Source of the DNA: JAOUJD01 sp963726405 | GTDB lineage: Bacteria > Pseudomonadota > Gammaproteobacteria > Burkholderiales > Burkholderiaceae_F | NCBI GenBank assembly: GCA_963726405.1 | Contig: CAVSCF010000005.1 | Coordinates: 62,001-126,000 of the forward strand | Direction: 5' to 3' | Length of the DNA stretch: 64,000 nt | Part shown: one piece after another, positions 8,657-17,516 of the stretch | Layout of the letters: every line of letters begins with the position of its first letter | Position numbering within the stretch: position 1 is the first letter of the stretch | Translations under genes and position numbers: made by a program | The notes under the pieces: generated by a model | Database searches by the model: none | Seen by the model: the letters and a program-made list of their open reading frames with translations, nothing else | What the model was told of the DNA's origin: nothing

Positions 8657-9959
8657 GAATCCACGGGCGGTACTGGTTCTGAGTCTGTCGATCGGCGTCG
8701 CGGCCGGCGCGACGCTGACCGCGTGCGGTGGCGGCGCCGGTGCGCCCGCGCCCGCCGCCGCTCTCGCGCCTGCCGGCACGCCGAATGCGGCCCCTGCGCC
8801 GACGCCGCCGCCTCCGGCACCACCACCGAATCCTCAGTCGCCGCCGCTGCCGGCCGGTCCCTTTGCGCTGGACGTTTCCGGCCCGCCAACGCCGGTGTCG
8901 AGCGGCGTATCGCCGCGCCTCGTCACGTTCGCGACTGGCCTGGCCGCGCCCTGGGGCATGGCGTTCCTGCCCGATGGCCGGTTGCTGGTGACGCAGAAGG
9001 ACGGCCGCCTCGTCGTCGTCAGCGTTGACGGGCAAACGATTTCGGCACCGCTCACGGGAGTGCCCGCCGTCGACGCGCGCGACCAGGGCGGACTGCTCGA
9101 TGTCGCGCTCGATCCCCAGTTCACCACGAATCGCCGCGTCTACCTTGCCTACTCGGAACTCGTGAACGGCGCCAACGGGACCGCGGTCGCGCGGGGCACG
9201 CTCAACGCGTCGGCGACCGGGCTCGACAGCATCACGGTGATCTTTCGCCAGTCGCCGAAGAAGACCGGCAGCACCGGCCACTACGGCGCCCGCCTGGTCT
9301 TCCGTGGCGACGGCACCTTGTTCGTGACACTGGGCGAGCGCCAGGGGTACGCCGCCGAGGCGCAGGTGCTGACGTCGCAACTCGGCAAGGTCGTCCGGAT
9401 TCAGCCTGACGGCGCAATCCCCGCCGACAACCCGTACGCCGCACAGGGCGGAACGGCGGCGGCCGTGTGGAGCGTCGGACACCGCAACCCGCAGGCAGCG
9501 GCGCTCCACCCGACAACCGGCGAGCTGTGGGTGGCCGAACACGGCCCGCAGGGCGGCGACGAGGTGAACCTGGCGCTCGCGTCCCGCAACTTCGGCTGGC
9601 CTGACGTCTCGTACGGGTGCAACTACGGCGCGCCCGTCGGCACGGCGTGCCGCATCGGTGGCGGCACGCACGTCGCGCCCTACACCGAGCCCGCCGCGTT
9701 CTGGTACCCGACGTCGACCGCGCCGGGCGGCATGGCGTTCTACACGGGCACGCGTTTCCCGGAATGGCAGGGCAGCCTATTCGTCGGCGGCCTGGCGGGA
9801 CGAACGCTGTGGCGGTTCGTCCTGAACGGCAACGCCATCGTCGGCCAGGAGCCGTTCTTCGCGGGGCAGCACGAGATCCGCGACGTGAGGCAGGGGCCGG
9901 ACGGGTGGATCTACCTGATCAGCAGGAACGCCGGCCAGATCCTGCGGGTCGAGCGCTAG
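8655..9959 (+). CDS. PQQ-dependent sugar dehydrogenase-like lipoprotein (Glucose/Sorbosone dehydrogenase family)
   Basis: 434 residues starting at GTG 8655. A lipobox (L-T-A-C, cysteine at about residue 24) predicts a lipoprotein. It is followed by about 50 residues rich in Ala and Pro that look like a flexible linker, then a six-bladed beta-propeller of the GSDH/YliI type. Recognisable blocks are APWGMAFLPDGRLLVTQKDGRL, HYGARLVFRGDGTLFVTLGER, VWSVGHRNPQAAALHP, ELWVAEHGPQGGDEVN and YTGTRFPEWQGSLFVGGL. The family oxidises aldoses with PQQ in the periplasm. Whether this cell makes PQQ cannot be seen here. Confidence 0.85.
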   Translation: MNPRAVLVLSLSIGVAAGATLTACGGGAGAPAPAAALAPAGTPNAAPAPTPPPPAPPPNPQSPPLPAGPFALDVSGPPTPVSSGVSPRLVTFATGLAAPWGMAFLPDGRLLVTQKDGRLVVVSVDGQTISAPLTGVPAVDARDQGGLLDVALDPQFTTNRRVYLAYSELVNGANGTAVARGTLNASATGLDSITVIFRQSPKKTGSTGHYGARLVFRGDGTLFVTLGERQGYAAEAQVLTSQLGKVVRIQPDGAIPADNPYAAQGGTAAAVWSVGHRNPQAAALHPTTGELWVAEHGPQGGDEVNLALASRNFGWPDVSYGCNYGAPVGTACRIGGGTHVAPYTEPAAFWYPTSTAPGGMAFYTGTRFPEWQGSLFVGGLAGRTLWRFVLNGNAIVGQEPFFAGQHEIRDVRQGPDGWIYLISRNAGQILRVER

Positions 9960-10005
9960 CCACGGGAAGCGGCGAATTCGTGCCCGCAGGCACGGCCTCG
10001 CACGT

Positions 10006-10034
10006 TTTTGGCTCCTTCGGCCCTCGGCGATAAT
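10006..10034 (+). promoter_or_regulatory. Possible sigma-70 promoter for the epimerase gene
   Basis: A GATAAT hexamer at 10029-10034 lies 27 bases before the epimerase ATG. The -35 is poor: TTTTGG with a 17-base spacer or TTGGCT with 15. This is a weak call based mainly on the -10 element. Confidence 0.3.
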
Positions 10035-10060
10035 CGGTCGCTGAACTCGATCACTTCCAA

Positions 10061-11078
10061 ATGAAAATCCTCGTCACCGGCTCGGCCGGATTCATCGGCA
10101 TGCACGTCGCGCAGCGCCTGCTGGCGCGCGGCGACCAGGTCGTCGGCATCGACAACCTGAACGACTACTACGACGTGAACCTGAAGCTGGCACGGCTCGA
10201 ACAGCTGCGCAAGCCGGGGTTCGAGTTCGAGAAGATGGATGTCGCCGACGGTGCGGCCATCGAGGGCCTGTTCGCGCGGCACCGCTTCGATCGCGTCGTG
10301 CACCTCGCGGCGCAGGCCGGGCGTGCGTTACTCGCTGATCAACCCGCACGAGTACGTGCGCTCGAACATCACCGGCTTCCTGAACATTCTCGAGGCGTGC
10401 CGCCATCATCCGGTCGCTCACCTCGTGTACGCGAGCAGTTCGAGCGTCTACGGCGGCAACACGCGCCTGCCGTTCACCGAAGCGGACAACGTCGATCATC
10501 CGGTGAGCCTGTACGCCGCGAGCAAGAAGTCGAACGAACTGTTCGCGCACACCTACAGCCATCTGTTCGGCATCCCGACCACCGGGCTGCGGTTCTTCAC
10601 GGTCTACGGACCGTGGGGCCGGCCCGACATGGCGCTCTTCCTCTTCACCAAGGCCATCCTCGAAGGACGCCCGGTGGACGTGTTCAACAACGGACAGATG
10701 CAGCGCGACTTCACGTACATCGACGACATCGTCGAGGGCGTCGTGCGCGTGATGGACCGCGCGCCCGAGAGCGACGCGAAGTTCGACAAGGACGAACCGG
10801 ATCCGGCGCACTCATGGGCGCCGTACCAGGTGCTGAACATCGGCAACCACGGGCCGGCGGGGCTGCTGGATTATCTCGATGCGCTGGAAGCGGCGCTGGG
10901 GAAGAAGGCGGAGCGGCGTTATCTGCCGATGCAGCCGGGGGATGTGCCGGCGACGTTCGCGGATACGTCGCGGTTGACGGAGTGGACGGGGTATGAGCCG
11001 GGGACGGCGATCGCGACCGGCATCAAGCGGTTCGTTGAGTGGTACCTGAAGTTCAATTCCCCCGCGAAGGCGGCGTAG
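10061..11078 (+). pseudogene. NAD-dependent epimerase (UDP-glucuronate 4-epimerase type), single-base frameshift
   Basis: Extended SDR protein. The first frame encodes the NAD-binding start (MKILVTGSAGFIGMHVAQRL) through VVHLAAQAG. The next frame continues with VRYSLINPHEYVRSNITGFLN and runs to the stop at 11078, including SSSSVYGG, the catalytic Y-A-A-S-K and RFFTVYGPWGRPDMALF. One extra G in the run at 10319-10321 explains the break; removing it gives 338 residues, the normal family size. All motifs are intact, so the gene may be functional and the indel an assembly error. The product would interconvert UDP-glucuronate and UDP-galacturonate for surface polysaccharide. Confidence 0.85.
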
Positions 11079-11087
11079 AACGGAACC

Positions 11088-12545
11088 TCAGCGCGGCACG
11101 ACTTCGCCTCGCGCGGTCGGGTCATCGTCCGGTCCGATCCAGCCTTGCTGCCAGAAGCGGGGGGCCATCGTTTCTCCGGGGTTCGCTTTCATCCAGGCAT
11201 CTTCGCGCGCCTTCACTTGCGAAAATGACGTGAACGGCAGATAAAGCAGAACCGCAGCGGCCGGCAGGAAGACGATCGCCACGACCGCACGCGACATCGC
11301 AGGGCGCAACGGTTTGCTCCATCCAGTTCCCACCAGACCGCAAGCCAGACCGAGGACGATCGCGGAAGCCGCCTGGCTGGTCGGGACGACCATCAGGCCG
11401 TCGGCCTGTATCGCGACGATCCATGCCGTGATGGCGGTAGCGATGCCGACCGCGAGCGCTGCATCCTCACTTGCTCCCTGGCCGTCGGCGTACTGACGCT
11501 GAATTGCACGTGCGACACGAATTGTTCTCAGCCAGAGAACGATCGAAGCACCGGCCACGATGATCCCCGCCGCAACACCCCACTCGGCCGCGAACTGAAG
11601 CCAGAAGTTGTGCGGGTGAGCCGCGATGCCGTTGTTGGCGAACGCGAAGTGCATCGGGCCGAGACCCAGCCACGGATCGGCGGCTATCGCTCTCGAACTG
11701 GCGAGCCACAACTCGAATCGGGCGCCAACGGATGCGAACTCGGAGAGCCGGCCGATTTCGGCCGTGGAGGCGAGACCAAGCACGTGCGGCAAAGCCCGGA
11801 AGGCGAGGAAGTACAAGGCCGTGCCCACAGTGGCGAGCAGGAGTTGAGCGCGCAACCACTGACCGCGGAGTCCCTCAATAACCGCTGCGATGGCGGCAGC
11901 GGCCATCAACGCGATCCATGCGGTCCGCGAGCCAGACCCGGCTACGCACATCCACCACAGAACTCCTGCCACGCTCAGCGCGAGCCTCGACAGTTCGCTG
12001 CGAGCGAGCGACAGCGCGAGTGGGAACAATGGGATCGTGAGGGCCTGCAGGTGGGCCGGAAACCGCGGGTTCGCGAAGCCGACGAGCAGCGTATCGGCGC
12101 CTATCGGCATCCAGAGCACGAGCGCTGAGATATATCGAGCCGCTACCCCGACGAGATAGGGCACAGCAACCGCCCCGACGAACACGACCGCGGCGACCGC
12201 TAATTCCCGTCGCGGCGTACCGATGAAGAGCAGGATATAGCAGGCAATGACCGAATACATCGCCACGTCAACCAGTGCGAGGTACTGGCGGGGCGCGTGC
12301 CATGCGGACACAAGGCCGAAAGCCAAGGCCACCGAAAGCGCGAGCGCTGTATTTACCGAGAGAACCCTGCCGCCCTCGGCAACGGTCAATCCCCAGGCCG
12401 AAACAAGGAGCAGGACCGTGAGCAGCACGATGCGCTGCTCGTCCCACCAAGACGAAACCAAGCCGAGATCGATCGTCGTAGTGAGCCCGATGAACGCGGC
12501 GATGACGACACCGCTAACCACGGAAAACTTTGCACCGTCTGACAC
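11088..12545 (-). CDS. O-antigen ligase/polymerase-like membrane protein (Wzy_C domain)
   Basis: 485 residues with about a dozen hydrophobic segments. The central periplasmic loop carries the Wzy_C/WaaL pattern GLGPMHFAFANNGIAAHPHN, followed by FWLQFAAEWGVAAG; the H-x-H-N stretch is conserved in O-antigen ligases and PglL-type oligosaccharyltransferases. It lies 17 bases after the PglL-like gene and downstream of the pilin, so it probably works with it on glycan transfer or polymerisation in the inner membrane. The two paralogues differ in length (485 and 588), this one lacking the long C-terminal soluble domain. The exact reaction is unknown. Confidence 0.8.
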   Translation of the reverse strand: MSDGAKFSVVSGVVIAAFIGLTTTIDLGLVSSWWDEQRIVLLTVLLLVSAWGLTVAEGGRVLSVNTALALSVALAFGLVSAWHAPRQYLALVDVAMYSVIACYILLFIGTPRRELAVAAVVFVGAVAVPYLVGVAARYISALVLWMPIGADTLLVGFANPRFPAHLQALTIPLFPLALSLARSELSRLALSVAGVLWWMCVAGSGSRTAWIALMAAAAIAAVIEGLRGQWLRAQLLLATVGTALYFLAFRALPHVLGLASTAEIGRLSEFASVGARFELWLASSRAIAADPWLGLGPMHFAFANNGIAAHPHNFWLQFAAEWGVAAGIIVAGASIVLWLRTIRVARAIQRQYADGQGASEDAALAVGIATAITAWIVAIQADGLMVVPTSQAASAIVLGLACGLVGTGWSKPLRPAMSRAVVAIVFLPAAAVLLYLPFTSFSQVKAREDAWMKANPGETMAPRFWQQGWIGPDDDPTARGEVVPR

Positions 12546-12562
12546 GCAGCAGCCCGCTGACT

Positions 12563-14329
12563 TTACAGTCTCGCTTCCGCGAGCCTATGCCGAAGCGAGT
12601 CCAGTTCCGTTCCTTCGCCGGCAATCCCCTTCAACACTATCTGCTCGGCCTCCAAGTAGCGCTCGGCACTTCGGGAGAACACTCGCATGCGATCGACATG
12701 CTGGATTGCCTCGTCGACCCTTCCGCTTAACGCCAGCAGCGTGATATAGCGCGCGATTACGCGATCATCCGGGAGCCGACTCAAAACGCGGCGTGCTAGT
12801 TCCAGGTCATACTCCTCCACGGGCTTGCGCGGCGATAGGAGCGACAGAACCTGGCGATCCATCTGCGGCTTGAAAAAGGTGGCATCACCAATCTCAAGGA
12901 CAGCCACCTGGGCTTCGAGCGAGGCGGCCTTGCCGGCCACTTGCTCCCGATAGAGCAACTGAGCTGCGACCGACACACGATCGTAGTCAAGGAACATCAG
13001 GGGAACATATAAGAGCGCGGCGATACCGACTGGAGCCATCACCGTTCTCGCATCGACTATCGCAGCGCCACGCGATTCGGGTTCTCCGAGACCGAAGAGC
13101 AGGCCGCCCGGTACAGCAATGAAGAACACCCACAGCGGCCATTCAAGGAGACTGTGGAGGATGATCAGCAGTCCCAGGGACCATACCGCGGCAACAGAAG
13201 GATCGGTCAGGCGCCGCTTCCAGTCAGCAAACGTCCACCATAAAAGCAGTACGAGGAGGCCAGTGCCCAGTGGCACACCAAATTCGGCCGCGACCTGGAG
13301 AAGCATGTTGTGGACGTGGGGCGTGCCCTCGGTGAATGCCGAGCGGCCGGCCACCCAGTACTGGGCATCCGGGTACTGTCCCGCTCCTACCCCGAGCCAT
13401 GGCTGAGAGACGATCACTTTGAGGGCGTCTGCCCACATCACCAATCTGATGTGACTCGAACTCGGGGACAGCAACGCATCCGGGGCGAAGGTCTGCTCAA
13501 GATTTGTCGCAAGCGCTGGACCAGCGATCCAGGCAAGAACGTAGCCGATCAGAGCCATGGCCCAGAAGACGATGGCCGACCGGCGTTCTCCCGCGATCGC
13601 ACGCAGGGGACCAAACAAGCAGGCGCCGGCCAGCAGCAGCGCCATTAATAGACCCATGCGCGACTGCGTCAGGGCGATGCCACCCGCCATCAGCGCCGCC
13701 AGGAGACGGATCGCCGCTGGCGGCCACTTGCGGGTCTGAAGGAACAGCAGCGCAACCAGGCCCATCGCGAAATACGCGGCTAACTGGTTCGCCTGGCCGA
13801 GATTCGCGACCGCACGAAACCCGCGTTCGCGCTCCATCGGAAAGTACAGCCAGAATGGAAGCTGTCCGACATCGAGGACCTGCATCCACTGCACGGCATT
13901 GGAAATGACGCCACCGGCCACGATGGCGATGCATATCGCGTAGACCACCGTCGACGCCAGATTCGCCGCTACAAACCAGCGGCCCAGGCCGTACGCGGCC
14001 AGGATGCCCACCGCCGAGAGCACGAGCGTGGCGAGCTGATAGGAGTAATCGAGTCGACCGGCCAGGTACTGATATGCGGCCAGCGCAATCATGATGGCGA
14101 GCAGCGTCGGCAACGGCCAGTTCAGTCTGGCCTTGACAGGAGTCGCAAACAACATCGCCGAAAGGCTGCCGCCAAGAAGAAGCCCCGCGAGGCACTCCGA
14201 ATCGAACGTCGGCAACGGGAGACGGTGGATCGGACTGATGAAAGGAATGAGAAACAGGAGCGCGGAAAACAGCATGGCCGCTTGCACACCGACGTGCGCC
14301 AGCCGGTCACGAATAGTCAAGGTTTCCAC
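12563..14329 (-). CDS. PglL-type O-oligosaccharyltransferase, likely pilin glycosylation
   Basis: 588 residues. Residues 1-430 contain about 12 membrane segments. The PglL/Wzy_C hallmarks are visible: AVANLGQANQLAAYFA, ALTQSRMG, and the periplasmic PHVHNMLLQVAAEFG block. Residues from about 450 form a soluble helical tail typical of the PglL C-terminal domain. The family moves lipid-linked glycans to serine or threonine of pilins in the periplasm. It lies downstream of the type IV pilin gene on the same strand, beyond a terminator, the arrangement seen for pilin-specific transferases in betaproteobacteria. The role is inferred from motifs plus this neighbour. Confidence 0.85.
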   Translation of the reverse strand: METLTIRDRLAHVGVQAAMLFSALLFLIPFISPIHRLPLPTFDSECLAGLLLGGSLSAMLFATPVKARLNWPLPTLLAIMIALAAYQYLAGRLDYSYQLATLVLSAVGILAAYGLGRWFVAANLASTVVYAICIAIVAGGVISNAVQWMQVLDVGQLPFWLYFPMERERGFRAVANLGQANQLAAYFAMGLVALLFLQTRKWPPAAIRLLAALMAGGIALTQSRMGLLMALLLAGACLFGPLRAIAGERRSAIVFWAMALIGYVLAWIAGPALATNLEQTFAPDALLSPSSSHIRLVMWADALKVIVSQPWLGVGAGQYPDAQYWVAGRSAFTEGTPHVHNMLLQVAAEFGVPLGTGLLVLLLWWTFADWKRRLTDPSVAAVWSLGLLIILHSLLEWPLWVFFIAVPGGLLFGLGEPESRGAAIVDARTVMAPVGIAALLYVPLMFLDYDRVSVAAQLLYREQVAGKAASLEAQVAVLEIGDATFFKPQMDRQVLSLLSPRKPVEEYDLELARRVLSRLPDDRVIARYITLLALSGRVDEAIQHVDRMRVFSRSAERYLEAEQIVLKGIAGEGTELDSLRHRLAEARL

Positions 14330-14540
14330 CGTACGGCCCTGTGAGAATCGTCGATATTAGGAGGTACTCGCACTGCTTTACGTGCTGACCAACGGTAGCC
14401 CATTACTTCAACGGTGAATCGAAGGGGAAGGACCTTCCCGGATCGTTACTCGATTTCTCTAACGTCAATCCTCTTCAGAAACTACTCTGCACGCCAGCCC
14501 ACCAGATTCCTTATGAACCGCGTGTTCTTGTTGACCGGCG

Positions 14541-14570
14541 CAAAAAGAAAAGGGCCGGCTAGCCGGCCCC
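14541..14570 (-). terminator. Rho-independent terminator of the pilin gene
   Basis: On the minus strand a perfect 18-base palindrome (GGGCCGGCTAGCCGGCCC, 14552-14569) is followed by TTTTCTTTTT. It lies 21 bases after the corrected end of the pilin frame and 212 bases before the PglL-like start. The pilin can therefore be transcribed alone at high level, with partial or separate transcription of the glycosylation genes. Confidence 0.9.
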
Positions 14571-14590
14571 GTGTGCATTCTCTCTTGCTA

Positions 14591-15057
14591 TTACGTGCCA
14601 ATACCCGTCTTCGACCGACCGCAGGTCGGCGCCATTTGCCGCAGTCCACACAATCGAGTTCCCGTTGTTAGCTCGGCGTCAGCGTCACGACACAGCTTGC
14701 CGCCTGGGCGTTTCCGGTCAGCGTGATCACACCACTGGCGCCAAGGGCAGCGCTGGTCAAGTACTTCGTTCGCGGACGGGAGCGTGTAGGACGACGGAAC
14801 GAAACCGCCGGCGATCAAGTCCGAAGCGTCAGCGGCATCGCAAGCCGTGCAAACGCGCCATTGTTGTTCTGCGCGCACTCGGCGATCGCCTGCTTCAACT
14901 GCCCGACTTGCTGGAAGTTATCCGACCAACGCGAACGCGTCACGTAGTCCTGATACTGCGGAATGGCGATGGCCGCCAGGATGCCGATGATCGCAACCAC
15001 GATCATCAATTCGATCAGCGTAAAGCCGCGCTGCGCGCGGGCGATGTGACGTTTCAT
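14591..15057 (-). pseudogene. pilA: Type IV pilin (PilA/PilE) gene with four apparent indels
   Basis: The N-terminus is a perfect type IVa pilin: 11-residue leader ending in glycine, then F-T-L-I-E with the conserved Glu5, followed by MIVVAIIGILAAIAIPQYQDY. As written the frame stops at 14815, giving 80 residues. Pilin-like sequence continues in other frames: CDAADASDLIAGGFVPSS, then YLTSAALGASGVITLTGNAQ, then SIVWTAANGA and CGRSKTGIGT. Four one-base changes (near 14849, 14764, 14673 and 14627) would restore about 154 residues with two C-terminal cysteines, a normal pilin. A GGAG lies 9 bases before the ATG. Real decay, strain-mixture assembly error or a true variant are all possible. Confidence 0.85.
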
Positions 15058-15114
15058 TGAATGAATCTCCACGTTGGAACAGATGACCGGCCCCATGCCG
15101 ATGCGGAGAGAGTG

Positions 15115-15131
15115 TCCAAGATCCGTGCCAG
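15115..15131 (-). promoter_or_regulatory. Sigma-54-type promoter for the pilin gene
   Basis: The minus strand reads CTGGCACGGATCTTGGA, matching the sigma-54 consensus YTGGCACGRNNNTTGCW at all fixed positions except the last C of TTGC. It ends 58 bases before the pilin ATG. Type IV pilin genes are classically sigma-54/PilR dependent, so this fits well. The -12 mismatch (TTGG) may lower activity. Confidence 0.75.
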
Positions 15132-15140
15132 GTGGAATAT

Positions 15141-15195
15141 CCGTCGATCGACGGGAATCTCCCGCCAATTCGCGGGACATCTGACCGGATGTGTC
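15141..15195 (-). promoter_or_regulatory. Cluster of inverted repeats upstream of the sigma-54 promoter
   Basis: Just upstream of the -24 element are a 14-base perfect palindrome (CCGTCGATCGACGG, 15141-15154), an inverted repeat TCCCGC-N6-GCGGGA (15160-15177), and an imperfect one, GACATC-N6-GATGTgTC (15176-15195). This is where an enhancer-binding activator such as PilR would sit. Assignment to PilR is inference. Confidence 0.45.
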
Positions 15196-15240
15196 AGAGG
15201 GGACTGACGAAACGCGGCACGTGAGTGCCGAAGATGGGAC

Positions 15241-15262
15241 GGCTCATCCGGGCGGATGAGCC
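15241..15262 (-). terminator. Hairpin after the FHA gene, likely operon terminator
   Basis: A perfect 9-base stem GGCTCATCC - GGGC - GGATGAGCC begins 8 bases beyond the FHA stop on the minus strand. The sequence after it (GTCCCATCTT) has no clear U-tract, so termination may be partial. It separates the FHA operon from the pilin promoter. Confidence 0.5.
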
Positions 15263-15269
15263 GGGAAGA

Positions 15270-15959
15270 TCACGCCGCGGCCGCTTGCACCGGCGTGTTG
15301 ACGAACTCCATGCGCACACCCGCGAGTTCGATCACGTCCTTGTGCTTCAGCGGATGCGCTGCCGAGCCGAGGTTCACGCCATTGACGGTCGGGAACACTT
15401 CGCCTTCGACGTGGGCGATGAAGTAGCCCGTCGGACGACGGGTGACCACGGCAACCTGGTGGCCCGGACGACCGATCGTCGTCAGCGCCTTCATCAGTTG
15501 CAGTTCGCGGCCTTCGTTGGCCCCGGACAGGATGCGGATGGAGGCCGCAGCGACGTTCTCTTCGGCGCCGCCGGGCTGACGGATCTGGATCGTCGCCGGC
15601 CCCGGGCCGTAGAACTCGCGGCGCAGCGGCTGGGACGTGTCGATGTCGACGTCGCCCTCGGTGCCGCTGGCTCCGTCGGCCAGGAACTTGAGGCGGTACT
15701 TGCCGATCTCGACGGAGTCACCGCTTTGCAGCAGGTGCTTCTTGATCGGCTGGCCGTTGACCGTCGTGCCGTTGGTCGAGCCGAGGTCCTCGAGATAGAC
15801 GTCGCCGCCCGTCGAGTAGATGACAGAGTGCTCGCCGCTGACGGCGAGATTGTCGATGACGACGTCGTTGTGGGAGCGCCGGCCGATCGTGGTCCGATCC
15901 TTGGCCAGACCCACTTCACGGAGCACCACGCCATCCAGACTCAGGACCAGCCTAGGCAT
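15270..15959 (-). CDS. FHA domain protein
   Basis: 229 residues, no signal peptide. Residues 1-95 are a classic forkhead-associated domain that binds phosphothreonine: G-R at 26-27, S41, H44 and the S-T-N-G-T turn at 61-65. Residues 130-225 look like a second, degenerate FHA-like fold (TTIGRPGHQVAVVTRRPTGY, then VNGVNLG). An AGGGGGAAGA lies directly before the ATG. It is the last gene of a run TerC-TerC-PP2C-FHA. A phosphothreonine reader next to a phosphatase implies a Ser/Thr phosphorylation circuit; no canonical kinase gene is next to it. Confidence 0.9.
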   Translation of the reverse strand: MPRLVLSLDGVVLREVGLAKDRTTIGRRSHNDVVIDNLAVSGEHSVIYSTGGDVYLEDLGSTNGTTVNGQPIKKHLLQSGDSVEIGKYRLKFLADGASGTEGDVDIDTSQPLRREFYGPGPATIQIRQPGGAEENVAAASIRILSGANEGRELQLMKALTTIGRPGHQVAVVTRRPTGYFIAHVEGEVFPTVNGVNLGSAAHPLKHKDVIELAGVRMEFVNTPVQAAAA

Positions 15960-16041
15960 TTCTTCCCCCTGGGCTCGTATTCTCTTCTCTCAAGGAATTC
16001 TGCCAGCCCGTAAATAGCTTGCCAATCAACCGCTTACTCGA

Positions 16042-16806
16042 TCACTGCCCATTTTCGGCAATGACGCGAATGAGCAGGACCGAAATGTTGTCCCGCCCGC
16101 CGGACTCGTTTGCCAGGTCGATCAGGCGCCGGGCGGTCTCGTGCGTGTCATCTTCGCCGATGGACAGCAGTCCTGCAATCTCGTAGGTGCCCACCATCTC
16201 CGTCAGGCCGTCCGAGCACAGCAGCAGGAGGTCGCCGCCCTGCACCTCGACGTCCTGGATCTCGGGCTCGATGTCGGCCGCCGCCCCCAGCGCCCGGGTG
16301 ACGAGATTCTTGGCCGGCAGCAACCGCGCTTCCTCCTCGGTCACCATCCCGGCGTCGAGCAGTTCCTGCGAGAACGAGTGGTCCCGCGTCAGTTGCTCGA
16401 GATGGCCGTTGCGAAAGCGGTACAGCCTCGAATCGCCGGTGTGCGCGATCCACAGGCGCGCGCCGAGAAACCACGCGATGACGAGCGTCGTCGCCATGCC
16501 CTCGAACGCGGCGCTGTTCAAGGCCGCGTTGTAGATCGTCGCGTTGATCTCGCCGACCGTGTCGTAGATCGCCTCGTCCGGCGCGAACGGCACTTCGCTG
16601 TCCTGCGAAGCGGCCAGTGCCGCCGACAGGCGGTCGAGGACCGCGCTGATGGCCATCACGCTGGCCACCTCGCCCGCGTTGTAGCCGCCCAGGCCGTCGG
16701 CCAGCACGAACAGCCCGCAGGAAGGATCCGCGCCGATCGCGTCCTCGTTCAGCGGACGCACCAGGCCCGCGTGCGTCTTGAGGGCGAAATCGAGCGCGAA
16801 GCTCAC
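16042..16806 (-). CDS. PP2C-family serine/threonine phosphatase (Stp/PrpC-like)
   Basis: 254 residues, cytoplasmic. All PP2C metal-binding motifs are visible: VRPLNEDAIGAD near the start, VLADGLGGYNAGEVAS, IAHTGDSRLYRFRNG, LLLCSDGLTEMV and GGRDNISVLLIRV. It should remove phosphate from Ser/Thr of partner proteins with two Mg2+/Mn2+ ions. Its ATG overlaps the stop of the upstream TerC gene by four bases (ATGA), so the two are translationally coupled, and the FHA gene follows 82 bases later. The natural partner would be a Hanks-type kinase, which is not in this operon. Confidence 0.92.
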   Translation of the reverse strand: MSFALDFALKTHAGLVRPLNEDAIGADPSCGLFVLADGLGGYNAGEVASVMAISAVLDRLSAALAASQDSEVPFAPDEAIYDTVGEINATIYNAALNSAAFEGMATTLVIAWFLGARLWIAHTGDSRLYRFRNGHLEQLTRDHSFSQELLDAGMVTEEEARLLPAKNLVTRALGAAADIEPEIQDVEVQGGDLLLLCSDGLTEMVGTYEIAGLLSIGEDDTHETARRLIDLANESGGRDNISVLLIRVIAENGQ

Positions 16807-17516
16807 GGCGCCGCGGCCCGGGCCTGGCGGCGCTCGATGAACTTGCCGATCGCAACGACCAGTACTGCGCCGAGCGTGCTCGCGCCGTAGACGATGGCCG
16901 GGTGATCGGGCAGGTGCGCGTCCACCAGCGCATCGCCGACGAAGAGTTCACCGGCAATCCACCCCAGCAGGGCTCCGCCGATCAGGATGATGACCGGGAA
17001 CCGGTCGAGCAGGCGCAGGATGATCTGGCTGCCGAACACGATGAACGGGACGCTGACGAGCAGGCCGAAGACGATCAGGCCAAGGCGCTGGTTCGGGTCT
17101 GCCTGTTCCGCCGCGCCCGCGATCGCGATGACGTTGTCGAGCGACATCACGAAGTCGGCGACGATGATGGTCTTGACCGCCGTCCACAGCTTGTCGCTCG
17201 GCTTGATGTGGTGATGTTCCTCGCCGGGAGGCGGCAGGATCAGCTTCACGCCGATCCACAGCAGCAGCAGGCCGCCGATGATCTTCAGCGTCGGCAGTTC
17301 GAGCAGCGACACCGCAAAGAAGATCAGGACGACGCGCAGCGCGATCGCGGCGAACGAGCCCCAGAAGATCCCGAGCTTGCGATGCTTCGGCGCCAGGTTG
17401 CGGCATGCCAGCGCGATGACGACGGCGTTGTCCCCGCCGAGCAGGATGTCGATCATGATGATCTGGAGGATGGCGCTCCAGTCGAGGCCCGCCAGCCAGG
17501 CCAGCGCATCATCCAT
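16803..17516 (-). CDS. TerC family integral membrane protein (YjbE type), second copy
   Basis: 237 residues with seven or so membrane segments. The family signature repeats are present: IDILLGGDNAVVIALACRNL and, in the second half, IIVADFVMSLDNVIAIAGAA; the acidic residues in these helices likely bind a divalent metal such as Mn2+ or Ca2+. It overlaps the upstream paralogue by 8 bases and the PP2C gene by 4, so all three are coupled. TerC proteins are linked to metal export or metalation of secreted enzymes; the exact substrate here is unknown. Confidence 0.9.
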   Translation of the reverse strand: MDDALAWLAGLDWSAILQIIMIDILLGGDNAVVIALACRNLAPKHRKLGIFWGSFAAIALRVVLIFFAVSLLELPTLKIIGGLLLLWIGVKLILPPPGEEHHHIKPSDKLWTAVKTIIVADFVMSLDNVIAIAGAAEQADPNQRLGLIVFGLLVSVPFIVFGSQIILRLLDRFPVIILIGGALLGWIAGELFVGDALVDAHLPDHPAIVYGASTLGAVLVVAIGKFIERRQARAAAP

